From: Gammaproteobacteria bacterium
Lineage (GTDB): Bacteria > Pseudomonadota > Gammaproteobacteria > Arenicellales > Poriferihabitantaceae
DNA length: 32,531 nucleotides
Direction of reading: 5' to 3'
NCBI GenBank assembly: GCA_022826305.1
Contig: JAJDVC010000199.1
Span: 1 to 32,531 of the forward strand
A program made the position numbers and the translations under genes. The notes below the pieces were generated by a model. That model was not told where the DNA came from and made no database searches. It was given only the letters and a program-made list of their open reading frames with translations. Shown one piece after another: positions 16,086 through 22,927 of this stretch (the stretch's first letter is position 1; each line of letters opens with the position of its first letter).

Positions 16086-17207
16086 ATGGATCCTGCAATG
16101 CAAGACAACCAGGCGACCAGAACTCTGCCGACCAGGGAACTGCACCTCGACAGGAAAAATCCGAGGCTGGCGGAGCATGGTATCAATTCCGACACCCCGG
16201 AAAACGACATCATTGACATACTGTGGCAAGTGATGGACGTACAGGAGTTGGTACAGTCTATTGTCGCCAGTGGATTTTTCGAGCACGAGCCCCTGATCGT
16301 CGTTCAGGAAAACGACAGTTACATTGTTATCGAAGGAAACAGGCGTCTTGCCGCAGTCAGGGTGCTGTTGGACCGGAAGCTGGCGGATCGTGTCGGATGC
16401 AGATTCCGCATCAGGGAAAAGGCTGCCCTGAGAGCACTCGAGAATCTTCCGGTCAAGGTATCCGGGCGCAAAGATTCATGGCGTTATCTTGGATTCAAGC
16501 ACATTAATGGCCCGGCCAAGTGGAGCAGCTACGCCAAGGCGCAATACATAGCAGAAGTCCATCGAAAATATCATGTGCCTCTGGCAGATATTGCGGAACA
16601 GATCGGTGACCGTCACAAGACAGTACAGAGGCTTTATCGGGGCCTGATGGTGATGGAACAGGCCGAGAAAGCAGGTGTATACCGACGTGAAGATCGGTAC
16701 CGGACAGGATTTGCCTTTTCCCACCTCTATACAGGGCTGGATTATGACGGAATCAGCGATTTCCTGTCCCTGGGTCCCTCGAATGTCGAGAGCGAACGCC
16801 CGGTGCCGAGGAAAGCGCTCAAGGAACTCGGCGAGCTCTGCCTATGGCTGTATGGAAACAGGAATGACCAAGTACAGCCTGTAGTACAGACCCAGAACCC
16901 TGATTTGCGGCGACTGGATACAGTTCTCAAGAACAGGGAGTCACTTGCGGCACTTCGAGGTGGCGTACCCCTGGACAAGGCACTGGAAACTGGTCGCAAG
17001 CCAGAAGCAGTACTTGAAGAATCCCTTCTTGAAGCAAAGCGCTCCCTGCAACAAGCCAGTGGGTATGTCACCACAGGATTCAAGGAGTCACGCGCCATTC
17101 AGTCAATAGCAGAAGATGTCAGTGACTTGGCCAATGATCTCTGCGATCAACTGAATCGCAAAATACAGCGGGCCGGTCGCAGAAGCTCTAAATCATCGGG
17201 CGGCTGA
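16086..17207 (+). CDS. ParB-like N-terminal domain protein with HTH
   Basis: A 373-residue protein. Residues 15-130 form a ParB/Srx-like domain: RELHLDRKNPRL, LVQSIVASGFFEHEPLIVV, then YIVIEGNRRLAAVRVLLDR, where E-G-N-R-R-x-x-A (83-90) is the nucleotide-binding signature. A predicted helix-turn-helix follows (VPLADIAEQIGDRHKTVQRLYRGL, about 164-187). The rest is helical with a basic tail. Classical ParB segregates chromosomes with ParA, but no ParA is present. Proteins of this type sit beside methyltransferases and nucleases in accessory islands, where they may bind DNA or hydrolyse CTP/ATP. It starts immediately after the methyltransferase stop and is followed after 11 bases by the nuclease gene. 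Confidence 0.85.
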   Translation: MDPAMQDNQATRTLPTRELHLDRKNPRLAEHGINSDTPENDIIDILWQVMDVQELVQSIVASGFFEHEPLIVVQENDSYIVIEGNRRLAAVRVLLDRKLADRVGCRFRIREKAALRALENLPVKVSGRKDSWRYLGFKHINGPAKWSSYAKAQYIAEVHRKYHVPLADIAEQIGDRHKTVQRLYRGLMVMEQAEKAGVYRREDRYRTGFAFSHLYTGLDYDGISDFLSLGPSNVESERPVPRKALKELGELCLWLYGNRNDQVQPVVQTQNPDLRRLDTVLKNRESLAALRGGVPLDKALETGRKPEAVLEESLLEAKRSLQQASGYVTTGFKESRAIQSIAEDVSDLANDLCDQLNRKIQRAGRRSSKSSGG

Positions 17208-17218
17208 AGGAACCAGTC

Positions 17219-18253
17219 TTGTTCAAGCTGCCGAACCTTCCCAACCCCGGGGCGGATTGCCAGGAACTGGCAGATTTTGCCGAGATAAGGTGCTGGATAG
17301 ACAATACCAGGCATGCGCACAAGAGCTTGTCCGAATCTGAAATTGTCAGATATCTCGTGCAAACTGACGATAACGACAAGAATTCCGGGTGTGATGACAG
17401 TGAGGATGCAATCCGGGACAGGGTCAGTGAAGCAATGGGAGAAATCAGCCGAAGAGCCGAAATTTGCCGTGATGGCTACCCGTTTCACCAGGGTCGCGAT
17501 GGTCAAACACTGAAATTTGCACCAATGCGTAAGGGAAGGAAACAAAAAGCAGTCTATCTGTACTTGCTTCTTTGTACCCGCCTCAATATGCAGAAACAAC
17601 GTATGCATGCTGATCTGGACGGAACCCGGCTTCTCGAAATTCTTTCAGGCCATGTGCTGCAGACATATCTCGGGCCGAATTCCCGGAACCTGTTGTTTGG
17701 AACAGCAACGACGGGCGGATTTAGGGGCAAGGTGAACGACCTTTGTCAGAAGTTGGGTGAAGGAGGATCATACCGTCAGATTGATGACAGGAGCGATCAG
17801 GCGAAAGACGGCGGACTGGATACGGTTGGCTGGATACCATTCGCTGATCGGAGTCCCGGCCAGTTGATCATATTCGGTCAGTGCAAGACAGGAACCAACT
17901 GGCGTGATGACACTACCAAGCTACACCCAGAGAATTTTGCCAAAATCTGTTTGTCCGACTCCTTCCTTGTCGATCCGCTGCGCGCATTTTTTGTGTCCGA
18001 ATCGGTTGATCGGTCTATCTGGAAGAAAGCAGTCATCAGTGCCGGTATTCTTTTTGACCGATGCCGGCTTGTGGAGCACAGCGGGAATCTTCCATCAGGA
18101 ATCTTCAGCGACATTTCCATCTGGAACAAGGAGGCCGTGAAGTCAGTGGCACAGTCTTTTTGGTCTCGTGTTCATGGAGGAATGGTTTCCAAGGATAGGA
18201 CCAGACCGAATGGCACCATTACGAAACAATCTGGACAACAACTCTCAGGATAG
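17219..18253 (+). CDS. Putative PD-(D/E)XK restriction-like endonuclease with QxK motif
   Basis: A 344-residue protein that I do not recognise by name. Residues 196-225 read KDGGLDTVGWIPFAD, a strand, then LIIFGQCKTG. An aspartate (D201) followed about 20 residues later by Q-C-K (221-223) after a hydrophobic strand is the catalytic core of PD-(D/E)XK nucleases of the Mrr type. The preceding half is mainly helical and could bind DNA. The start is a TTG with GAAGGA eight bases upstream; no ATG or GTG is well placed. Its position third in line behind an adenine methyltransferase and a ParB-like protein suggests a restriction role, with the methyltransferase protecting self DNA. The assignment rests on the motif and context. 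Confidence 0.65.
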   Translation: MFKLPNLPNPGADCQELADFAEIRCWIDNTRHAHKSLSESEIVRYLVQTDDNDKNSGCDDSEDAIRDRVSEAMGEISRRAEICRDGYPFHQGRDGQTLKFAPMRKGRKQKAVYLYLLLCTRLNMQKQRMHADLDGTRLLEILSGHVLQTYLGPNSRNLLFGTATTGGFRGKVNDLCQKLGEGGSYRQIDDRSDQAKDGGLDTVGWIPFADRSPGQLIIFGQCKTGTNWRDDTTKLHPENFAKICLSDSFLVDPLRAFFVSESVDRSIWKKAVISAGILFDRCRLVEHSGNLPSGIFSDISIWNKEAVKSVAQSFWSRVHGGMVSKDRTRPNGTITKQSGQQLSG

Positions 18254-18617
18254 TGAAGGAATATCTTCTACGAACGAACATAGCATCCCCTACAACTGGT
18301 TGATTGATCTGATTTTATCGTTTACTTCCACCAGATCCGGCATCATTTCAGATTCAGATGTATTCGACATGGGGTCAGCACAAGCACATATCTGGCGGCA
18401 GTCGATGGGGCACACCAGCAACCTCCGTCTCCGGACAGAAGCGGACTTCGGTCCACTGTTCAGTGTTCCCAAGACCTTCCTTACAGCAATTCCAGACGCA
18501 TCCCCACCAGCGGCATCATTCCTCCCGACTCAGGAATTTATCCAACCCTTGTTGCTGGTCGGTCTAGCCCGAAAAATGCATGAGAGAGGAGGGTGGAACC
18601 TCAATCATGTGATATAA
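18210..18617 (+). pseudogene. Unknown fourth gene of the cassette, 3' end replaced by IS1380-like sequence
   Basis: An open frame from ATG 18210 (or 18168) that overlaps the nuclease gene's 3' end by 44 bases, implying coupled translation. The protein (MAPLRNNLDNNSQDSEG... FIQPLLLVG) matches no family I know, and no motif or membrane segment stands out. The last codons, LARKMHERGGWNLNHVI, come from CCCGAAAAATGCATG and following bases. That 15-base word also occurs at the window's right end and looks like an IS1380-type terminus. So the original C-terminus has probably been lost and the present stop is supplied by the element. It may still yield a truncated product. Confidence 0.5.
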
Positions 18618-18865
18618 TTCAATCAGTTAACAGAGAATTACCGGAGATCCCACCCATGATACATTGTACCCGCCAGCCGCTCCGGTTTTCAAGACGCAGA
18701 GGCCGCAAGGTCGAAGCCAGTTTCCAGGGCGGCGCCATCACCGGCAACGGCGGCGTGAGGGGCTTGCATCCGGCAGGTCTGCATCCAGAAGGACAGGCAT
18801 ATCGGTTAGCCAGCATCCCGCAGGGCCAGAATTGCACAAGAAATTCTGACTACATAAGCAATTGA
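18565..18865 (+). mobile_element. IS1380-family remnant: left end plus transposase N-terminus
   Basis: The element appears to start near TCTAGCCCGAAAAATGCATG. An ATG at 18656 with GGAG upstream opens a frame MIHCTRQPLRFSRRRGRKVEASFQGGAITGNGGV, which matches the N-terminus of IS1380-family transposases (basic RR-GRKV followed by F-x-GG-x-I-T-x-x-GG). The homology stops at about 18757, where dispersed repeat copy B begins, and the fused frame ends at 18865. The rest of the transposase is missing, so the element cannot move by itself. Confidence 0.65.
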
Positions 18866-18913
18866 GGAGGTTTGAAAACTTTCCCCCCTGCGATCAACCT
18901 GCAACCGGTACGC
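18755..18913 (+). repeat. Dispersed repeat, copy B
   Basis: A ~159-bp copy of the sequence at 14416-14573, in the same orientation, from GTGAGGGGCTTGCATCCGGC to ATCAACCTGCAACCGGTACGC. It begins exactly where transposase homology of the IS1380-like remnant ends, which suggests that it is an internally deleted part of that element family or a sequence captured by it. Confidence 0.8.
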
Positions 18914-18960
18914 TGAAGCGCATCCGTGTCTACAACAGAAGAGGATTGACCTTCTACGGC

Positions 18961-18989
18961 TGTAGGCATATGGTTGGCATATGCCTACA
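18961..18989. promoter_or_regulatory. Perfect inverted repeat operator over the vapB start
   Basis: TGTAGGCATAT - GGTTGGC - ATATGCCTACA is a perfect 11-base inverted repeat with a 7-base spacer. The vapB ATG (18981) lies in its right arm. A TTGACC at 18946-18951 followed 17 bases later by TATGGT (18969-18974) is a plausible promoter whose -10 box is inside the palindrome. VapB proteins of the AbrB class bind such palindromes and repress their own operon. Confidence 0.75.
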
Positions 18990-19244
18990 GATTCACAAAA
19001 CCTTTCCAGATCTGCCCGCCATGCTCGGCTGTTCCGCAATGGCCGCAATCAGGCAGTTCGCATTCCGCGAGAATTTGAACTATCAGCGGACGAGGTGATG
19101 ATCTACAAGGAAGATGGCCGTCTTGTCGTTGTGCCGATCAAGCGGTCCCCAACCCTAGCCGAGGTTTTGTCGCGGCTTACCCCCCTTGAAGAAAACTTCC
19201 CAGACATGGCAGATCCGCCAGTCGCACTGGAAGATTTCCTCTGA
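18981..19244 (+). CDS. vapB: VapB-type antitoxin (AbrB/SpoVT swapped-hairpin)
   Basis: An 87-residue antitoxin. The segment HARLFRNGRNQAVRIPREFEL (about 14-34) and then VMIYKEDGRLVVVPIK form the AbrB-like DNA-binding domain. The C-terminal tail (TPLEENFPDMADPPVALEDFL) is the acidic, flexible part that usually wraps around the VapC active site. A perfect palindrome overlaps its ATG, fitting autorepression. If the promoter I propose is right, transcription would begin at or near the ATG, giving little or no leader. It ends one base before the vapC GTG. Confidence 0.88.
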   Translation: MPTDSQNLSRSARHARLFRNGRNQAVRIPREFELSADEVMIYKEDGRLVVVPIKRSPTLAEVLSRLTPLEENFPDMADPPVALEDFL

Positions 19245-19245
19245 C

Positions 19246-19650
19246 GTGGTACAACTGCAATACATGCTGGATACTAACGTTGTATCCGATCTGGTACGCC
19301 AGCCCGGTGGATCCATCGCGCAACGGGCTACCGCTCTTGAACCAGGAAGTGTTGCTGTCAGCATTATCGTCGCATCCGAGCTTCGATACGGTGCGAAACG
19401 CCGCGGGTCCATGCGCCTGACAAAACAGCTCGATGCTGTGCTCTCGGCCATTGAGACCGTCCCTCTAGGGGAGCCCGCAGACAGGCATTACGGCTTGATC
19501 CGCAGTGAACTGGAGCGAATCGGTCTCCCGATTGGGCATAATGACCTGCTGATTGCTGCCCATGCGAGAGCACTCGGTACAACACTTGTAACGAAGAACA
19601 CCAGCGAATTCAGCCGTGTTCCGGGTCTTGAAGTTGACGATTGGGTGTAA
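19246..19650 (+). CDS. vapC: VapC-type PIN-domain ribonuclease toxin
   Basis: A 134-residue PIN-domain toxin that should cleave RNA (often initiator tRNA or rRNA) when freed from VapB. I choose the GTG at 19246, one base after the vapB stop, giving VVQLQYMLDTNVVSDLVR; the track start is inside vapB. Acidic residues at the expected places are the D in MLDTN, the E in VASELRYGA and the D in GHNDLLIAAHARA. TLVTKNTSEFSRVPGL is the typical end motif. The pair looks intact. Confidence 0.9.
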   Translation: MVQLQYMLDTNVVSDLVRQPGGSIAQRATALEPGSVAVSIIVASELRYGAKRRGSMRLTKQLDAVLSAIETVPLGEPADRHYGLIRSELERIGLPIGHNDLLIAAHARALGTTLVTKNTSEFSRVPGLEVDDWV

Positions 19651-19751
19651 GGATTGCTCTGACCCATCTCGTGATGATGCTGACAAATCACGCAGTTGCA
19701 CAGAACCTTGAAGCTGGATAAGGATATGCTTCATGCAGTCTCCCAGCCATA

Positions 19752-20797
19752 TCAACCCGTATCTGTTTGACCCATCTTCAACTGCCGGGTTGACCGGTCA
19801 CGAAGGGTGTACGGGCATGCCCCCGGTAGCTGACAACAGCGCTGCACCGCCGCGATAGTTGTATCAACTTCTTCAAGAAGCTGGATGGTGTCACGTAGCT
19901 TTATTTCGCGCTCCGACTCCACGACGCATTTCTTCAGGATTTCGTGCACGAAGTGAATTGCAGGATCTTCCGGGAAGATTTGCCGTAAGTCATCCCCTTC
20001 CCGATCAAAGTACCGGAGAGGGAATCGAGGGCGACCGGATACCATCGCCCACAGCACCCTTGCAAGGCTGAACACGTCGAATGTTGGCTGAACATCCTTC
20101 AGAAGTTGACCGAAGCTCTACGGCGGTTGATATTCCCGGGTTCCTGCGTTTTCGAAGGTCAGCGTCAGCCTATCCTGATTCTCAAGCTTGAACGCGAGCC
20201 CACAGTCGGCCAACACGAGCCGGTCTCGGGCGCGACGAAGATGTTATCGGGCCTGATATCCCTGTGTACGACCTTCTGGCCGTGCAGCATGGCGACTGCA
20301 TCCACCACGGGTCGGAAAGCCTTGAGCGAGTTCAGTACGCGCCCCTTGTGCGTGTTCAAACGGCCAGTCAGCGTTCCTCCTTCGAGGTATTCCATCACAA
20401 ACCACTTCTCATCGAGGTTGCTGTCCAGCACCTTCACCAGTGACGGGTGATTGATCGATTGGAGTGTTGATAACTCCACCTTCATTCGGCCCAGCGTGGC
20501 TGTCTCATCGCTCCCCGCCCCCTCTTCGAGGGGCAGGAGTTCCTTGAGATCCCCCAGTGGTGCTTGGGACCCGGCCGCAATTTAACGGACTTCTTCCTCC
20601 AATTGTTCAGCGGCCATCTTGAGCCGGAGTTCTTCGGTGATGTGGGCCAACGTCGCAACGCTGGTGTGGAAGGTCCTCTGCCGATTCTCTGCGTTCGGAA
20701 CGGCCGCCGGATATCGGACCAGATAAACTCGTCCTTGCCCGCCCTGCCCGATGGATTTGACCACTTCCCACTTGCCGTACTTGGCGGAATTGATCAT
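19752..20797 (-). pseudogene. Ser/Thr protein kinase, disrupted
   Basis: Minus-strand pieces in series reconstruct a eukaryotic-like kinase. The start at 20797 gives MINSAKYGKWEVVKSIGQGGQGRVYLV (glycine-rich loop). An in-frame TAA at 20584-20582 interrupts it, after which the same frame continues to MKVELSTLQSINHPSLVKVLD, FVMEYLEGGTL and VVHRDIRPDNIFV (catalytic loop). A frameshift near 20205 is needed to continue into RLVLADCGLAF (a DCG form of the DFG motif). A TAG follows GTREYQPP, and the frame then resumes with DVFSLARVLWAMVSGRP to the end. Two stops and one frameshift make it almost certainly inactive. It lies 53 bases behind the DUF4041/GIY-YIG gene and was probably its operon partner. 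Confidence 0.8.
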
Positions 20798-20850
20798 GCG
20801 GAAAATCTCTGCAATGCGCTGGTGCAGAGCAAGCCGCGCCGTGCACGGTG

Positions 20851-22197
20851 TCAGATATGTTCCGGAAACTCGTCGGACGCCTTCTGCATATCCACCAGTG
20901 CCTGCTTACGGAGCGCCAGCGTCTCGTGCCATTCTTGCGCCTCCCGATCCTTGACAAAACCTGCATTGGGAGCAAGTTTCCTTACAGCCCCTTCCACCTC
21001 ATCCAGAGTAACCCGAAAAAACTCCTTGCGAAGATTGGACGCATTGATTCGCCGGTCAGAAAACTCCTTGTGCAGTGCGACCTCCAGAGCCGGTGCGTCT
21101 TCCGAGTAAATAATCGCATGCGTGTCGAACTTGAAGGGAACACTGGCGTCACCCAGCTCCCGAACGCGATCATCTGGATCCAGCCTTCGGGTCAGACCAA
21201 TCTTCACCACATCGCCACCGAACGAGCCGATGTTCGAGACAATGTAGACGTAGCCGGACCGGGTCATCTGCGCCATCGCACGCGCACGTGAGCTCCTGGC
21301 CTGGGCTGCGGCCAGCTGTGTTTCCAATTCTGCGATGCGGCTCATATCAACGCCAGCCTGATTTCTAGCCTCGTTGAGGAGGCCAGCAAACTTTCGTTCT
21401 TCTCGTTGAGCGGCCTCAGCTTCCGCGAGCAGCTTTTTCTCCTCGTGTTCAGCACGTGCCAGTTCCGCGCGTTCGTCTTTCTCAATCTTGAGGCGCTCCC
21501 GGTATTCGTGTGTCAGGTACAGTTCCTCAAGTTTCAGGACCACGTAGTCCTCGTGGATGACCAAATTCATGGAGGCGTTGGCATTGTTGATCTGTTTGGC
21601 TGCATCGAGAATACGTTTTTCCATGGCGATGACGTTGTTCCATCGCGTATTGGCGATCGCTGCCTCACATTCGTTGTTGAAAGCTCTCATGGTGAGGCGG
21701 GTTTGCCTGTTGACCATGGTCTGTCCTTTGGAGCGACTGCCGTCGACCGCCCAGTCGGTAGGGCAAGTCGTAGCTTCCTTTGACGAGACCATCGCCTTCT
21801 GACGCTCTCGAACGAGTTTGATGCTCTCCTTGTAAGCATCACTGTCTCCGAAGTCGAAATGCGGTTCATAGACTCCCAGTTCTGCGAAAGAGATGCGTTC
21901 GTCGTAGATTGCGACCTGCTGTTCAAGTTTTTTCAACGTGGAGCGCTTCTCGGCGTACTGTGCCCGCACCTCATCTGTTTCTTTCCGCCCCTGTTCGGCA
22001 GACGACCGAAGTCGGTCCATTTCCGACTCGATGGAGATAATGGGCGCATACTTGTGCTTTAGTGCCTCGATTTCTCGTTCCTGATTCCTGATTGCCTTCC
22101 TGGAGGCCTTGGCCCGCTTTCTCGCTACCAGCCAAAGGACAAGAAGGACGGGCGGGAGAATGAACCAGACAAGCAAGGCGATGGTGGACGGGGTCAC
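20851..22197 (-). CDS. Membrane-anchored DUF4041 / GIY-YIG (T5orf172-like) protein
   Basis: A 448-residue protein with one N-terminal membrane helix (IALLVWFILPPVLLVLWLVA, residues 6-25). A charged coiled coil covers about 30-105, a DUF4041-like middle part about 105-235, and a second coiled coil about 235-310. The C-terminus is a GIY-YIG domain of the T5orf172 type: SGYVYIVSN (314-322), VVKIGLTRR (330-338) and EVALHKEFSDRRIN. Such domains cut or bind DNA. Tethering a nuclease-like domain to the membrane is typical of proteins in phage-defence islands, although the function is not established. It lies between a disrupted kinase gene and tRNA-Ser. Confidence 0.82.
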   Translation of the reverse strand: MTPSTIALLVWFILPPVLLVLWLVARKRAKASRKAIRNQEREIEALKHKYAPIISIESEMDRLRSSAEQGRKETDEVRAQYAEKRSTLKKLEQQVAIYDERISFAELGVYEPHFDFGDSDAYKESIKLVRERQKAMVSSKEATTCPTDWAVDGSRSKGQTMVNRQTRLTMRAFNNECEAAIANTRWNNVIAMEKRILDAAKQINNANASMNLVIHEDYVVLKLEELYLTHEYRERLKIEKDERAELARAEHEEKKLLAEAEAAQREERKFAGLLNEARNQAGVDMSRIAELETQLAAAQARSSRARAMAQMTRSGYVYIVSNIGSFGGDVVKIGLTRRLDPDDRVRELGDASVPFKFDTHAIIYSEDAPALEVALHKEFSDRRINASNLRKEFFRVTLDEVEGAVRKLAPNAGFVKDREAQEWHETLALRKQALVDMQKASDEFPEHI

Positions 22198-22389
22198 CGG
22201 GGGCTACCCATAGCGCGCATATGCTCGAATTCGCTGATCGTGCCTCTCAAGGCAGGAAAAGGTGGGATGAGGGCCGGAAGCCCGGATCAGACCAAGAAGA
22301 ACCGAGGCCATCTGTATGGACAGATGTACATGCACTTCATTCATAAGCACATATAAGCTCTTTCCTACCAATACGTTATGAGAAAGGCT

Positions 22390-22480
22390 TGGCGGAGAGA
22401 GAGGGATTCGAACCCTCGATACGCTGTTAACGTATACTCCCTTAGCAGGGGAGCGCCTTCAGCCACTCGGCCATCTCTCC
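22390..22480 (-). tRNA. tRNA-Ser(GCU)
   Basis: Reading the minus strand, GGAGAGA pairs with TCTCTCC at the 3' end, followed by discriminator G and an encoded CCA. The anticodon loop reads CTGCTAA, giving anticodon GCU. A long variable arm (GGGAGTATACGTTAACAGCGTATC) and the T-arm GAGGGTTCGAATCCCTC identify a serine tRNA. It lies downstream of csrA, the usual place in gammaproteobacteria. Its 3' end faces the accessory island. Confidence 0.97.
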
Positions 22481-22534
22481 TATTCCAGCAGGACTGACAG
22501 TCGATCAACTGATCACGGGCATGCCCGGTGGAAA

Positions 22535-22807
22535 TCACACGTTGTGCGGATCGTCCTCTTCGTCTTCCGGGTCATAATCATATTCGGAGTCGGAGTCGGC
22601 ATCAATCGAGTTGCTCCCTTCATGGCTTGCAACGGTATCTCCAGTCTCGTTCCTGATCCGGTGATAAATTTCCTCCCGGTGAACCGGCACCTCCTTGGGC
22701 GCATTGATACCTATCCTCACCTGCGTTCCGCGCACACCCAGCACGGTCAGCCTGACATCATCTCCGATGTAAACGGATTCACCGACACGACGTGTAAGTA
22801 TTAACAT
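22535..22807 (-). CDS. csrA: Carbon storage regulator CsrA with acidic C-terminal tail
   Basis: A global post-transcriptional regulator that binds GGA motifs in mRNA leaders as a dimer. The ATG at 22807, behind GGGAGGG, gives [51 protein letters not shown], a complete CsrA core with the RNA-binding VHREEI segment. The track's longer start is in the upstream leader. Unusually, about 30 further residues follow, strongly acidic and serine-rich ([24 protein letters not shown]), so the protein has 90 residues instead of about 61-65. It is the last protein gene before tRNA-Ser in the recA-alaS-lysC-csrA block. Confidence 0.95.
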   Translation of the reverse strand: MLILTRRVGESVYIGDDVRLTVLGVRGTQVRIGINAPKEVPVHREEIYHRIRNETGDTVASHEGSNSIDADSDSEYDYDPEDEEDDPHNV

Positions 22808-22825
22808 GTTGCTACCCTCCCACCG

Positions 22826-22854
22826 ATTATAATGAACAGACCGACGACTGTCGT
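22826..22854 (-). promoter_or_regulatory. Candidate csrA promoter
   Basis: On the minus strand ACGACA (22854-22849) is followed after 17 bases by a perfect TATAAT (22831-22826). Transcription would begin about a dozen bases before the csrA ATG, with the GGGAGGG ribosome-binding site inside that short leader. A TTGACA further upstream (near 22892) could serve a second promoter. Confidence 0.6.
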
Positions 22855-22927
22855 TCTTCATCCTTGCGAACGTCTACCGTTTCGCAACAACCCTGTCAAC
22901 CTGTCTTTCATCTTCCGTATCAGCCCC

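Noticed and set aside
22300-22330. Hairpin CATCTG-TATGGA-CAGATG downstream of tRNA-Ser
   Set aside because: Short stem and no T-run on either strand, so it is not a convincing terminator.
22390-22420. Duplicate of the tRNA-Ser 3' end as an attachment site
   Set aside because: I searched by eye through 14-22 kb and saw no second copy of the T-arm and acceptor sequence; no integrase gene is present either.
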